A stretch of 64,000 nt of DNA from Streptomyces barringtoniae (GCF_020819595.1 NZ_JAJHNP010000005.1:62001-126000), one strand, 5' to 3'. Shown: positions 52,910 to 61,932, counted from the first letter of the stretch. Notes: generated by a model from the sequence alone, not told the origin. Program-made: numbers and translations.

Positions 52910-53209
52910 TCAGGGGGCGACCGGCGCGAACAACGTCAGGAACAGGGCGACGGGCCAGGCGAAACCGATCGCGCCCAGGACGGTTCCCGTGACGGCGATC
53001 CACATCCGGCCGATGCCGCGGCGTGCGTAGTGGACGCCCGCGAGGCCGAGGACGACGGCGAGCCCGCCGGCGATGAGCGACACGGGGAACAGGCCGAACG
53101 TGAGCGTCGGCCACAGGTCCGTCGCGGCCGCGAGTCCCAGGAACAGGGCGGTGCAGCCCAGGGCGGCCGCAGGTGAGTCGGCCGGCTCGGGCGTGGTGCT
53201 TTCGGACAT
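52910..53209 (-). CDS. DUF4190-type small membrane protein
   Basis: A 99-aa protein with a short Ser/Thr/Pro/Ala-rich N-terminus (MSESTTPEPADSPAAA) and three membrane segments: ALGCTALFLGLAAATDLWPTLTFG, VSLIAGGLAVVLGLAGVHYARRGIG and MWIAVTGTVLGAIGFAWPVALFLTLF. The layout with the GxxGLAGVHYARRG loop is that of DUF4190. The start at 53209 follows GGGGGA; the frame is open far upstream without matching sequence. A perfect palindrome lies 14 bp upstream of the start. Confidence 0.8.
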   Translation of the reverse strand: MSESTTPEPADSPAAALGCTALFLGLAAATDLWPTLTFGLFPVSLIAGGLAVVLGLAGVHYARRGIGRMWIAVTGTVLGAIGFAWPVALFLTLFAPVAP

Positions 53210-53222
53210 GCGATCCCCCATG

Positions 53223-53240
53223 TTTTGAACGTGTTCAAAA
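53223..53240. promoter_or_regulatory. Perfect palindromic operator TTTTGAACGTGTTCAAAA
   Basis: TTTTGAAC and GTTCAAAA form an 8-bp perfect inverted repeat around GT, in an otherwise GC-rich divergent region, 14 bp before the DUF4190 start and 100 bp before the XRE-cupin start. The form is typical of TetR-type operators. No TetR gene is adjacent, so either a distant regulator or the neighbouring XRE protein may bind. Confidence 0.75.
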
Positions 53241-53339
53241 TTCTTCGTCGATCGTAGCAAGGCATCCAGGGGCCCGGCGTGGGTTTGTCTGTGGGGCAAA
53301 AAAATTGCCGCTCGGGCAAGACTGGGGCTGAATGGAGGC

Positions 53340-53963
53340 ATGAACGCCTCAGACGCCGGGCCACCGGCGGGCCCGGGCGACGACCTGTCGGCCGTCGCAC
53401 CGCAATTGCGGGCACTGCGCCGGCGCGCCGGCCTCACCCTGGAGGCCGCGGCCCGCGCCGCCGGGCTCTCACCGGCGCATCTGTCCCGCCTGGAGACCGG
53501 ACAGCGGCAGCCCTCGCTGCCGATGCTGCTGTCCCTCGCCCGTATCTACGGTACGACCGTCTCCGAACTGCTCGGCGAGACGGTCGCCGACCGCGACGCG
53601 ATCACACGGGCCGGGGACATGGAGCCGACCCGGGCGGGCGGCTGGACCTACCTCCAGGCCGGGGCGTCGGGCCGCGCCATGCAGGCCCTGCGCGTGCGCG
53701 TGCCGTACGGCTCGCAGGGCGACATCGTGCGCGTCCACCCCGGCGAGGAGTGGCTCTACGTCCTCCGGGGCCGGCTGCGGCTGCGCCTCGGTGACAGCGC
53801 GCACCTGCTCGCGCCCGGCGACAGCGCGCACTTCGACTCGCTCACCCCGCACCGCCTCGCCGCCGAGGACCACGACGGCGTCGAGCTGCTGTTCGTCCAC
53901 ACCCTGCTGCAGAGCCCCACGGCCACACTGTGCCTGGGCCCGCTGACCGGAGAGCTGCCATGA
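53340..53963 (+). CDS. XRE family regulator with C-terminal cupin domain
   Basis: A 207-aa regulator. Residues 20-80 are an HTH_3 domain (VAPQLRALRRRAGLTLEAAARAAGLSPAHLSRLETGQRQPSLPMLLSLARIYG). Residues 110-190 form a cupin barrel (GDIVRVHPGEEWLYVLRGRLRLRLGDSAHLLAPGDSAHFDSLTPHRLA) with His/Glu positions for a metal or small ligand. Such proteins often repress a linked transporter or oxidase; here the coupled gene encodes a 40-aa membrane peptide. GGAGG is very close to the ATG, which may limit translation. Confidence 0.9.
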   Translation: MNASDAGPPAGPGDDLSAVAPQLRALRRRAGLTLEAAARAAGLSPAHLSRLETGQRQPSLPMLLSLARIYGTTVSELLGETVADRDAITRAGDMEPTRAGGWTYLQAGASGRAMQALRVRVPYGSQGDIVRVHPGEEWLYVLRGRLRLRLGDSAHLLAPGDSAHFDSLTPHRLAAEDHDGVELLFVHTLLQSPTATLCLGPLTGELP

Positions 53964-54082
53964 GCGACCTCGAGACGAAGTTCCCCCGTGCGCTGTGGAT
54001 CCGCCTGATCATCTACATCGCCGTCGGCCACGTCCTGGCCGCGTTCCTCTTCCTGCTGTTCGCCTTGGGGGCGAAGAACTGA
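53960..54082 (+). CDS. DUF6126 family small membrane protein
   Basis: A 40-aa peptide, MSDLETKFPRALWIRLI then a single membrane helix (IYIAVGHVLAAFLFLLFALG) and a short AKN tail. It matches the DUF6126 pattern as I recall it. The start overlaps the XRE-cupin stop as ATGA, so it is made together with the regulator. A role in sensing or anchoring the cupin regulator is conceivable but not shown. Confidence 0.75.
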   Translation: MSDLETKFPRALWIRLIIYIAVGHVLAAFLFLLFALGAKN

Positions 54083-54106
54083 CCCGGCGGGGCCGATCCG
54101 GGTCGG

Positions 54107-54904
54107 TCAGTCCAGCAGACGCTCGCGCAGCACGTCGCGGGAGGCCGGAGTGAGGCCGAGGCCCCGCTCCAGGTAGGTGTCCACCCCGCCCCAGGTCTCC
54201 TCGATGGTCTCGAACGCCGCCTGGAGGTACTCGGCGCGGGCGTCGAAGAGCGGGCTGAGCAGCTCCATGATCTCCGGGGTGTACGCGGTGTCCGCGCTGC
54301 CGCTGCGGCGGACCTTGTAGCGCCGGTGCTTGGCGTTGGACTCCAGGTAGTCGGCGAGGATCGCCTCGCGCTCCACGCCGAGCGCGAGGAGCGTCACCGC
54401 CATGGAGATGCCCGCGCGGTCCTTGCCCGCCGCGCAGTGCATCAGGGCGGGCACGCTGTCCTCGGCGAGGGCGTGCAGCACCCGGGAGTGCTCGGCGGTG
54501 CGCTCCCGGACGATCGACCGGTACGAGGCGATCATCCGGGCCGCCCCCTTGTCGTCGGCCAGGATGCCGCGCAGCTGGTCGAGGTCGCCGTCGCGGACCA
54601 TCTTCCAGAACTCGGCGCCGTCCGCCGGGTCGCTCAGCGGCAGGTTCACGTTCCGCACGCCGGGCAGCTCGACGTCCGGGCCCTCCAGCTTCTGGTCGGC
54701 CGCGTTGCGGAAGTCGAAGACCGTGTGCAGGCCCAGGGAGGTGAGGAAGGCGGCGTCGTCCTCGGTCGCGTGCGCCAGATGCCCGCTGCGGAACAGCACG
54801 CCGTGCCGCACCCGCCGTCCGTCCGTGGTCGGCAGCCCGCCCACGTCACGGAAATTGCGCACGCCGGCCAGCTCCGGCTCGGTCGACGGGACCTGCTGCG
54901 TCAC
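54107..54904 (-). CDS. Tyrosine-protein phosphatase (dual-specificity/IphP-type)
   Basis: A 265-aa phosphatase. GVRNFRDVGGLPTTDGRRVRHGVLFRSGHL is the N-terminal block of IphP/tyrosine phosphatase family 3; the P-loop is MHCAAGKDRAG (CxxxKDR type) with the catalytic Cys, and the YxxxN-like YLESNAKHRRYK follows. Substrates may be phosphotyrosine proteins or phosphoinositides. GTG 54904 is chosen because GGAGGAG lies six bases upstream, dropping a 53-residue open extension. It is divergent from the alpha-galactosidase gene. Confidence 0.9.
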   Translation of the reverse strand: MTQQVPSTEPELAGVRNFRDVGGLPTTDGRRVRHGVLFRSGHLAHATEDDAAFLTSLGLHTVFDFRNAADQKLEGPDVELPGVRNVNLPLSDPADGAEFWKMVRDGDLDQLRGILADDKGAARMIASYRSIVRERTAEHSRVLHALAEDSVPALMHCAAGKDRAGISMAVTLLALGVEREAILADYLESNAKHRRYKVRRSGSADTAYTPEIMELLSPLFDARAEYLQAAFETIEETWGGVDTYLERGLGLTPASRDVLRERLLD

Positions 54905-55077
54905 GGGGGCTCCTCCCGGTCGGGCCCCGCCGTCGCGGCTCGTCGGCGGGCGCTCCGTCGACCATACGACATCGGTTTCCTCGGGCAAGGAGTTGTCCAC
55001 AGGCATTGTCACCAGGGGCTCCGGCGCCTGATGATGTTGGCACTTGAGCGGATCTGTTGGCACCTGTGAGGTCTTAC

Positions 55078-57150
55078 GTGGTGGACATCGCCGAAGACGG
55101 TCGTACCTGGCTCCTCTCGGGGCCCACCAGTAGCTATGCCCTGCATCTCACCGAAGCGCAGGAGCTGCTCCACCTGCACTGGGGGCCACGCATCGCCCTG
55201 CCGGACGCGGAGGCCCTGGCCAAGGACCCGCTGCCCGGCTACTGGCCCTTCGAGTCCCCGCTCGACGGCCGCGAGGAGTACCCCGTCGAGGGCGGCCCCC
55301 GTTTCGTCCGCCCCGCCCTGTCCGTGCGCACCGACGAGCGCCGCGGCACCGAGTGGCGTTTCGTGTCGTGCGAGACGGAGGGGGAGGAGCTGCGGCTGCG
55401 CTTCGACGACGACGGCCTCGCCGTCACCCTGCACTACCGGATGCGCGGCGATGTCCTCGAACGCTGGGTCACCGTGGCGAACGACACACACGCGCGCGTG
55501 GAGCTCCTGCGCGCCGACGCGGCCACCTGGACCCTGCCCGACCGCGACGGCTGGCGGCTGTCCCAGCTGCACGGCCGCTGGGCCGCAGAGTCCCTGCTCA
55601 CCACCGCCCCGCTCACCTACGGCGAGAAGGTCATCGGCAGCCGCCGCGGCCACACCGGCCATCAGCACCTGCCCTGGGTCGCGCTCGACACCGACGCCAC
55701 CGAGGAGCACGGCGAGGTCTACGGCTGCGCGCTCGGCTGGTCCGGCTCCTGGCGCATCGCGGTCGCCCAACTCCCGGACGCGCGCGTGCAGATCACCGGC
55801 GGCGCCGGCTACGACGACTCGGGGCTGCTGCTCCTCGAGCCGGGGGAGTCGTACACCACGCCCGTCTTCGCCGGACTGTGGAGCGACGGCGGCTTCGGCG
55901 GCGCGAGCCGCACCTGGCACGCCTACCAGCGCGCGTACGTCATCCCGGACGCCGAGGGGGACCGGCCGGTGCTCTTCAACTCCTGGGAGGCGACGAACTT
56001 CGACATCTCCGGGGAGCAGCAGCTCGCGCTCGCCCGCCGGGCCGCCGGGATCGGCGTGGAGCTGTTCGTCGTGGACGACGGCTGGTTCGGCGCCCGCACG
56101 AGCGACCGCGCGGGACTCGGCGACTGGACGCCCAACCCCGACCGCTTCCCGCACGGCCTGAAGCCCCTCGCCGACCAGGTGCACGGACTCGGCATGCAGT
56201 TCGGCATCTGGGTCGAGCCGGAGATGGTCAACCCGGACAGCGACCTGTATCGCGCCCACCCCGACTGGGTGCAGTACCAGACGGGGCGCAAGCGGACGGA
56301 ACTGCGCAACCAACTCGTCCTCAACCTCGCCCGCGAGGACGTCCAGGCGTACCTCTGGGAGCAGCTGGACGCCCTCCTCTCCAGCGCGCCGATCGACTAT
56401 GTGAAGTGGGACTTCAACCGCTGCTTCACCGACGCCGGCTGGCCCGGCGAGCCCTATCCGCAGCGCCTGTGGGTGGACCACGTCCGCGGCTTCTACGCCC
56501 TGCTGGACCGGCTGCGCGCGGCCCACCCGCAGGTCGCCTTCGAATCCTGCTCGGGCGGTGGCGGCCGGATCGACCTCGGTGTCATGAGCCGCACCGACCA
56601 GGTGTGGACCTCCGACAACACCGACCCGCTCGACCGGCTCGCCATCCAGCACGGCTTCAGCCAGATCCACCCTGCCCGGGTCATGGCCGCCTGGGTCACC
56701 GACAGCCCGAACACCCAGCTCAACGGCCGTGTCAGCTCCCTGCGGTTCCGGTTCGTCAGCGCCATGGCGGGCGTCCTCGGGGTCGGCGGCGACCTCACCG
56801 AGTGGACCGAGCAGGAGCTGGCCGAGGCCCGGCAGTGGGTCGAGCTCTACAAACAGATCCGCCCGGTCGTCCAGCACGGCGAGCTGTACCGGCTGCGGCC
56901 CCCGGCCGGCGGCCTGAGCGCCGTCCAGTATGTCCTCGGGGAGGAGACGGTGGTCCTCGCCCGGCTGCAGGCGCAGAGCTACGGCGAGCCCGTACCGGCG
57001 CTGCGCCTGCGCGGACTCGACCCGACGGCGTCGTACGCGTGCCACGAAACGGGTGAAGTGCACCGGGGTGCCGTCCTGCTGCACCACGGGCTGCGCACCG
57101 GACTCAAGGGCGACCTGGATGCGACGATTCTCCGTCTGCGCCGCATCTGA
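55078..57150 (+). CDS. Alpha-galactosidase, GH36 family
   Basis: A 690-aa intracellular enzyme removing alpha-1,6-galactosyl groups from raffinose-type sugars or melibiose. The N-terminal beta-sandwich (1-300) precedes the TIM barrel with VLFNSWEATNFD, FVVDDGWFG, the nucleophile D445 in YVKWDFNR and the acid/base D513 in WTSDNTDP. The C-terminal beta domain ends in LRLRRI. No signal peptide is present. Start GTG 55078 has GAGG six bases upstream; GTG 55066 or TTG 55057 are possible. No sugar transporter is adjacent. Confidence 0.92.
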   Translation: MVDIAEDGRTWLLSGPTSSYALHLTEAQELLHLHWGPRIALPDAEALAKDPLPGYWPFESPLDGREEYPVEGGPRFVRPALSVRTDERRGTEWRFVSCETEGEELRLRFDDDGLAVTLHYRMRGDVLERWVTVANDTHARVELLRADAATWTLPDRDGWRLSQLHGRWAAESLLTTAPLTYGEKVIGSRRGHTGHQHLPWVALDTDATEEHGEVYGCALGWSGSWRIAVAQLPDARVQITGGAGYDDSGLLLLEPGESYTTPVFAGLWSDGGFGGASRTWHAYQRAYVIPDAEGDRPVLFNSWEATNFDISGEQQLALARRAAGIGVELFVVDDGWFGARTSDRAGLGDWTPNPDRFPHGLKPLADQVHGLGMQFGIWVEPEMVNPDSDLYRAHPDWVQYQTGRKRTELRNQLVLNLAREDVQAYLWEQLDALLSSAPIDYVKWDFNRCFTDAGWPGEPYPQRLWVDHVRGFYALLDRLRAAHPQVAFESCSGGGGRIDLGVMSRTDQVWTSDNTDPLDRLAIQHGFSQIHPARVMAAWVTDSPNTQLNGRVSSLRFRFVSAMAGVLGVGGDLTEWTEQELAEARQWVELYKQIRPVVQHGELYRLRPPAGGLSAVQYVLGEETVVLARLQAQSYGEPVPALRLRGLDPTASYACHETGEVHRGAVLLHHGLRTGLKGDLDATILRLRRI

Positions 57151-57334
57151 TCCTTCCGCCCGCACTGATGCCTTCGCGGGCACGGCGTCCCGGTCGGCCG
57201 AGTCACACACTCAACCCGCCCGGGACCAGCCCTATTCCTGGTTGGCAAATTATTTAAGAGTGTCACATCTCACCGTTCGTCAACCCCTCCTTACGGTCGC
57301 GTAGGTCACATGTGAAGGTGAATCATGGTCCGAC
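57151..57334 (+). promoter_or_regulatory. Promoter region with AT-rich block before the SGNH hydrolase gene
   Basis: AAATTATTTAAGAG at 57247-57260 is unusually AT-rich for this chromosome, and TGTCACATCTC follows. TAGGTC at 57302-57307 could be a -10. No inverted repeat is obvious apart from CACATGTG at 57307-57314. Confidence 0.35.
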
Positions 57335-58153
57335 GTGGCAGACGATTCGAAGAATGACAACAGATCAGTGATCGGGTCGTACGTGGCGGTGGGGGACAGC
57401 TTCACCGAGGGCGTCGGCGACCCGGGGCCCGACGGGGCGTTCGTGGGCTGGGCCGACCGGTTCGCGGTACTGCTCGCCGACCGGCGGCCCGAGGGCGACT
57501 TCAGGTACACCAATCTCGCGGTCCGCGGGAAGCTGCTCGACCAGATCGTGCAGGACCAGCTCCCGAAGGCCGTCGAACTGGCCCCGGACCTGGTCTCCTT
57601 CTGTGCGGGCGGCAACGACATCATCCGGCCGGGCACCGACCCCGACGAGGTGGCCGAGCGCTTCGAACGGGCCGTGGCCCGGCTGGCCGAGGCAGCCGGC
57701 ACGGTCATGGTGACAACCGGCTTCGACACCCGTGGCGTCCCCGTGCTCAAGCATCTGCGCGGCAAGATCGCCACATACAACGGGCACGTCCGCGCCATCG
57801 CCGACCGGTACGGATGCCCCGTGCTCGACCTGTGGTCCCTGAAGTCCGTCCAGGACCGCAGGGCCTGGGACAGCGACCGCCTCCACCTCTCGCCCGAGGG
57901 GCACACGCGCGTGGCGCTGCGCGCCGGTCAGGCCCTCGGTCTGGAGATCCCGGCCGACCCGGAGCAGCCGTGGCCGCCGCTGCCGCCCCGGGGCACCCTG
58001 GAGATCCGCCGCGACGACGTCCACTGGGCCCGCGAGTACCTCGTCCCGTGGATCGGCCGCCGACTGCGCGGCGAGTCCTCCGGCGACCATGTGACGGCGA
58101 AGGGCACCCTGTCGCCCGACGACATCAAGATGCGCATCGCCTCGGTTGCCTGA
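57335..58153 (+). CDS. SGNH/GDSL family hydrolase
   Basis: A 272-aa esterase-type enzyme. Block I is VAVGDSFTEGVGDP with nucleophile S22; block III is FCAGGNDIIRP; block V is DSDRLHLSPEGHTRVA with the catalytic Asp/His. No signal peptide is seen, so it should act in the cytoplasm. The C-terminal part (VHWAREYLVPWIGRRLRGESSGD) is shared by Streptomyces homologues. Start GTG 57335; a nearby ATG at 57325 opens only a ten-codon frame. A long hairpin follows. Confidence 0.9.
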   Translation: MADDSKNDNRSVIGSYVAVGDSFTEGVGDPGPDGAFVGWADRFAVLLADRRPEGDFRYTNLAVRGKLLDQIVQDQLPKAVELAPDLVSFCAGGNDIIRPGTDPDEVAERFERAVARLAEAAGTVMVTTGFDTRGVPVLKHLRGKIATYNGHVRAIADRYGCPVLDLWSLKSVQDRRAWDSDRLHLSPEGHTRVALRAGQALGLEIPADPEQPWPPLPPRGTLEIRRDDVHWAREYLVPWIGRRLRGESSGDHVTAKGTLSPDDIKMRIASVA

Positions 58154-58164
58154 CCCGCACCGAC

Positions 58165-58199
58165 GTGCCCCGCACCGCACAGCCTGCGGCGCGGGGCAC
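58165..58199 (+). terminator. Hairpin terminator after the SGNH hydrolase gene
   Basis: GTGCCCCGC-A-CCGCA at 58165-58179 pairs with TGCGG-C-GCGGGGCAC at 58185-58199, 14 of 15 positions, around a five-base loop, 11 bp after the stop. Confidence 0.85.
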
Positions 58200-58349
58200 G
58201 GATGCGCACGGGTGGGGTTCCGCGTGGCTGGTGTCGGTCGGCGTGGGGTGTCGCCGGCCCCGCTGCAAGCACCCGGCCGGCATCAGCGCCACCAGAGTCG
58301 TCGGACGGCCCCCGCACCCGTGGCCCCGCACAACAAACACGAGCACCCG

Positions 58350-58365
58350 CCCGTCCCCTGACGGG
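58350..58365 (-). terminator. Small hairpin after the TetR gene
   Basis: CCCGT at 58350-58354 and ACGGG at 58361-58365 form a short stem just beyond the TetR stop codon on the minus strand. The preceding 58200-58349 shows nothing recognisable. Confidence 0.4.
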
Positions 58366-58366
58366 T

Positions 58367-58981
58367 CTAGCGCTCGGTCAGTGCCGTTCGGTCCAGGCCC
58401 AGTTCGCGTGCGAGCGCGTCGTCGACCCATTCCTGTGCGCGCGCCCGCGGCACCGCTCCCGGGTACGACGTCAGCTGGACGGCGAGCCCGTCCAGCAGCG
58501 CGGTCAGCCGCAGCGCGGCGCCGGCCGGGTCGGCGCAGGCGAACTCGCCCGCCGCCGTGCCCTCGGCGATGACGTCGGCGATCGCGGCCTTCCACTGCCT
58601 GTCGAGGTCCCGGGTGACCTCCCGCAGGGCCGGCTCGCGCAGGGCCACGGCCCAGCCCTCGATCCACAGCCGCCAGCCCTTGGCCTGCCCGGTGGGCGCG
58701 TACCAGCGCACCGCGGCCCGCAGCCGGCGCAGCGCGGACGTGCGCCGGCCCAGCAGCTTGCGCAGGTGCGCGAGGTCGTCCTCGGCGGCGTAGGCGAACG
58801 CGGCGGCGACCAGCTTCTCCTTCGTCGAGAAGTGGTACAGCACCAGCGCGTTGCTCACCCCGAGCGACGCGGCCACGTCGGCGATCCTGACCGCCGCCAC
58901 GCCCCGCGCCTCGATCTGCCCGATGGCGGCCCGCAGCAGCTCCTCCCGCCGCTCGGCCACGCTCAACCGCACTCTCGCCAC
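58367..58981 (-). CDS. TetR family transcriptional regulator
   Basis: A 204-aa repressor. VAERREELLRAAIGQIEARGVAAVRIADVAASLGVSNALVLYHFSTKEKLVAAAF is the TetR helix-turn-helix domain with the YHFSTKEKL motif. The C-terminal ligand domain has WRLWIEGWAVALREPALREVTRDLDRQWKAAIADVI, as in BetI-like TetR_C proteins. Start is GTG 58981. Upstream lies a GACTG/CAGTC inverted repeat (59067-59082). The ligand is unknown; the operon at 59.1-61.9 kb, on the same strand and directly upstream, is the nearest candidate target. Confidence 0.9.
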   Translation of the reverse strand: MARVRLSVAERREELLRAAIGQIEARGVAAVRIADVAASLGVSNALVLYHFSTKEKLVAAAFAYAAEDDLAHLRKLLGRRTSALRRLRAAVRWYAPTGQAKGWRLWIEGWAVALREPALREVTRDLDRQWKAAIADVIAEGTAAGEFACADPAGAALRLTALLDGLAVQLTSYPGAVPRARAQEWVDDALARELGLDRTALTER

Positions 58982-59066
58982 GCGGTCACCCTACACAGCC
59001 GCCCGGACATGCGCCGACGACCTGTTGACACCCCTGTGTGGCCCGGGGCCACAGTGCCGAGCTGCT

Positions 59067-59082
59067 GACTGCTCGTTCAGTC
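59067..59082. promoter_or_regulatory. Inverted repeat upstream of the TetR gene
   Basis: GACTG-CTCGTT-CAGTC, five-base arms and a six-base centre, 86 bp before the TetR start and just downstream of the dehydrogenase gene end. It may be an autoregulatory operator; it shares the ACTG...CAGT ends with the site at 62036-62055, but the spacing differs. Confidence 0.35.
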
Positions 59083-59119
59083 GGTGAGTCCGGATCGGCA
59101 AGCGGTCCACCGGGGCCCG

Positions 59120-60304
59120 TCACCGGTACCACCCGAAGCGGTCGGCGATCACCGGCAGCCGGTCGGTCACCAGCGCGTGGGCGGCCGCACGCGGAGTCGT
59201 GCCGTCGGCCTCTGCGCGCGCGAGCATCAGCTCGATCAGAGCACGCATCGACCGCCGGATGTACGCGAAGGCCTCCTCGGCATCCGCACCGATGTCGCCG
59301 AACAGGGTCCACCACCACCAGGCGTTCGTACCGGAGTTGACCACCACGTCCGGCAGCACGGTGACCCCGCGCGCCGCCAGCAGCGCCTCCGCCTCCGGCA
59401 GCACGGGCATGTTGGCGGCCTCCACGATCCAGCGGGCGCGGACCCGGTCCTGGTTGGCGGTGTCGACGGCGTACGACACGGCCGCCGGCACGAGCACCTG
59501 CGCGTCGGCGGACAGCCAGTCGTCGCCCGGCAGTTCACGGTCGCCGGGGCGCAGCACACGGCGGTCGACGGTGCCGTAACCGTCCCGCGCGGCCAGCAGG
59601 GCCTCGACGTCCAGCCCCGCGGGGTTGGCGATCGTGCCCTTGATGTCGGCGACCGCCACCACCGTCAGCCCGGCGCGGGCGAGGAACCGCGCGGTGGCCC
59701 CGCCCATCGTGCCGAGCCCCTGCACCGCCACCCGGGTGCCCCGGTACGGCACGGCGGCCCGGTCCAGCGCCGCGAGGACCGACTCGGCGACCCCGCAGCC
59801 ACCCGCCAGCTCGTCCAGGCCGATGCCGTCCACCTCGACCGCGAAGGCGTCCGCGAGCCGCTCGCGGGCCGCCGCCTCGTCGTCCAGCAGCGGGTACACG
59901 GCCTGGACGGAGGAGACCAGACCCGCCTCGGCCGCCGCGCGGTCGACCAGGTCCTGGGTGAGGCCGAGGTCCTCGCCGGTGGTCCAGAGACTCTCGATGT
60001 ACGGCCGCATGGCGCGCAGATAGCGCACCAGCAGACCGTACGCCCCCGGGTCCTGGGGATCGCAGTCGATGCCGCCCTTGGCGCCGCCCAGCGGCACATA
60101 GCGTGCCTCGGGGTCGTAGTGCAGGGCCTCCTTCATCGTCATGCCACGGGCGAGCCCCGCCACCTCCTCCAGCGTGCAGCCGGGGCGCATCCGCAGGCCG
60201 CCGCTGGCCACGCCGCGCACCAGCCGGTCCACCACCAGGAAGCCCTGGCGGCCGGTGACATGGTCGGTCCAGACGAGCGACATCAGGGGAGCGGGGGCGG
60301 TCAT
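59120..60304 (-). CDS. Glu/Leu/Phe/Val dehydrogenase family protein
   Basis: A 394-aa NAD(P)-dependent amino-acid dehydrogenase (oxidative deamination of an L-amino acid to a 2-oxo acid, or the reverse). VASGGLRMRPGCTLEEVAGLARGMTMKEALHYDPEARYVPLGGAKGGID contains the substrate Lys region and the catalytic Lys of GGAKGGI; TRVAVQGLGTMGGATARFLARAGL is the Rossmann motif; LPDVVVNSGTNAWWWW closes the site. Substrate specificity is not evident, and the length is typical. Start ATG 60304 overlaps the ThDP-enzyme stop as ATGA. Confidence 0.9.
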   Translation of the reverse strand: MTAPAPLMSLVWTDHVTGRQGFLVVDRLVRGVASGGLRMRPGCTLEEVAGLARGMTMKEALHYDPEARYVPLGGAKGGIDCDPQDPGAYGLLVRYLRAMRPYIESLWTTGEDLGLTQDLVDRAAAEAGLVSSVQAVYPLLDDEAAARERLADAFAVEVDGIGLDELAGGCGVAESVLAALDRAAVPYRGTRVAVQGLGTMGGATARFLARAGLTVVAVADIKGTIANPAGLDVEALLAARDGYGTVDRRVLRPGDRELPGDDWLSADAQVLVPAAVSYAVDTANQDRVRARWIVEAANMPVLPEAEALLAARGVTVLPDVVVNSGTNAWWWWTLFGDIGADAEEAFAYIRRSMRALIELMLARAEADGTTPRAAAHALVTDRLPVIADRFGWYR

Positions 60305-61932
60305 GGGGTCTCCTCGGGGACAGTGATCAGGGTGGGGCCGGGCCGGTCCAGGGCCTCGGTGACCGCGCGCGCAAGGGCGGCCGGGTCGCACGCGCGCGTG
60401 CCGTGTCCTCCGTAGGCGCGGGCCAGGGCGGGCAGGTCGACCGGCGCGAGGTCCACCGCGGCCGGCACGTCGCCGCGTGCCCGCATCTCGTCGCGGATCT
60501 CGCCGTAGCCGCCGTTGTCGAACACCACTATGGGCAACGGCAGCCGGAGCTGTGCGGCGGTCGCCAGTTCCTGCACGGTGAACTGCAGTCCGCCGTCCCC
60601 GCTCAGCGCGAGCACCTGCCGGTGCGGCTCGGCGACCTTGGCGCCCAGCGCGGCGGGCAGCGCGTAGCCGAGCGTGCCGAAGCCGGTGGGGTGCAGATAC
60701 CGGCCCTCGGGGCCGACGGGCAGATGGGGCAGGGCGCCGTAGTAGCAGCACTGGGCGCTGTCGGAGGTGATGACGGCGTCGGCCGCGAGCACCGCGCGCA
60801 GCGCCCGCAGATACGGGATCCAGCGGGCGTCCCGATCGGCGGTCTCGGCATCCCGCGCGGCGCGCAGGGCGGCCACCTCGTCGGCCACGCGCGGGTGCGG
60901 AGTGTTCGCGGGTACGCGCGCGTGACGGCCGTCCGGCAGTTCCGCCAGCAGAGCCTGCAGGGCGAGCCGCGCGTCCGCCACGAGCGGTACGTCCACCGTC
61001 GGGCCCGCGTACATCTGGTCCGCATCGACGTCTATGCGTACGAGCGTGCCGTCCAGCCGTGGCGGGACGGTCCAGAAGTCGGACTCGGACAGCTCCGTGC
61101 CGACGGCGAGGACGACGTCCCGCGTGGCGAGCCACTTCTGCACCGCGGGGCTGTGCAGGGACACGCCGAGGGACAGCGGATGGGTCTCCGCGACCGTGCC
61201 CTTGCCGGCCGCCGTGGTGACGACGGGCGCGCCCAGGCGTTCGGCGAGGGCGCGGCACTGCGCCCGCGCACCGGCCGCTCCGCCGCCGAGCACCAACGCG
61301 GGGCGGCGGGCCCCGGAAAGTTCCGTGACGGCCCGTCGTACGGCTTCCGGGGCGGGCGCGGGCGGTGGGGTGCTCGGGGCGCGCCGGAGGGCCCCCAGCG
61401 CCTGTGCGGCGGTCAGCAGGTCCAGCGGCACCTCGATGTGCGCGGGGCGGGGGCGGCGGGTGCGGAACAGGGTGAAGGCCCGGGCCACGGCCGCGTCGAT
61501 CTCCGTGACCGACGAGACCCGGTGGCTGAACGCGGCGATGCCGCGCAGGGCGTCGGTCTGGCTGCGCATCTCGTGCAGCGCGCCGGTGGCCAGCCGGGGA
61601 TGGCCGAGCGGCATGCCCGGCGAGACGACCAGCAGCGGCACGCTGTCCGCGTAGGCCTCGCCGACGGCGGCCGCCGCGTTCAGCAGGGCGGGCCCGGTCG
61701 TGGTGAGCACGACACCCGGACGGCCCGTCACGCGCGCGTACCCGTCGGCCGCGTACCCGGCACCCTGTTCGTGGCGGGATGTCACATGATCGATGCCATA
61801 GGCCGGCAGATGGCGGTGGATCTCCAGGTTGTGGGTTCCCGGGATGCCGAAGACCCGCGTCACGCCGTGTGCTCGCAGGGCCCGTACCAGGGCTTCCCCG
61901 CCCGTGCGGAGACGGTCTGCGGCGTCGGCCAT
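60301..61932 (-). CDS. Thiamine-diphosphate enzyme, acetolactate synthase/benzoylformate decarboxylase-like
   Basis: A 543-aa ThDP enzyme. The pyrimidine domain has VFGIPGTHNLEIHRHLP and TSRHEQGAGYAADGYARVTG with the ThDP-activating Glu; the middle domain binds no visible FAD motif; the pyrophosphate domain has LALSGDGGLQFTVQELATAAQ followed by VVFDNGGYGEI, the GDG...N metal motif. It would decarboxylate or ligate 2-oxo acids. Together with the coupled amino-acid dehydrogenase it suggests breakdown of an amino acid through its 2-oxo acid. Start ATG 61932 has GGAG six bases upstream. Confidence 0.88.
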   Translation of the reverse strand: MADAADRLRTGGEALVRALRAHGVTRVFGIPGTHNLEIHRHLPAYGIDHVTSRHEQGAGYAADGYARVTGRPGVVLTTTGPALLNAAAAVGEAYADSVPLLVVSPGMPLGHPRLATGALHEMRSQTDALRGIAAFSHRVSSVTEIDAAVARAFTLFRTRRPRPAHIEVPLDLLTAAQALGALRRAPSTPPPAPAPEAVRRAVTELSGARRPALVLGGGAAGARAQCRALAERLGAPVVTTAAGKGTVAETHPLSLGVSLHSPAVQKWLATRDVVLAVGTELSESDFWTVPPRLDGTLVRIDVDADQMYAGPTVDVPLVADARLALQALLAELPDGRHARVPANTPHPRVADEVAALRAARDAETADRDARWIPYLRALRAVLAADAVITSDSAQCCYYGALPHLPVGPEGRYLHPTGFGTLGYALPAALGAKVAEPHRQVLALSGDGGLQFTVQELATAAQLRLPLPIVVFDNGGYGEIRDEMRARGDVPAAVDLAPVDLPALARAYGGHGTRACDPAALARAVTEALDRPGPTLITVPEETP

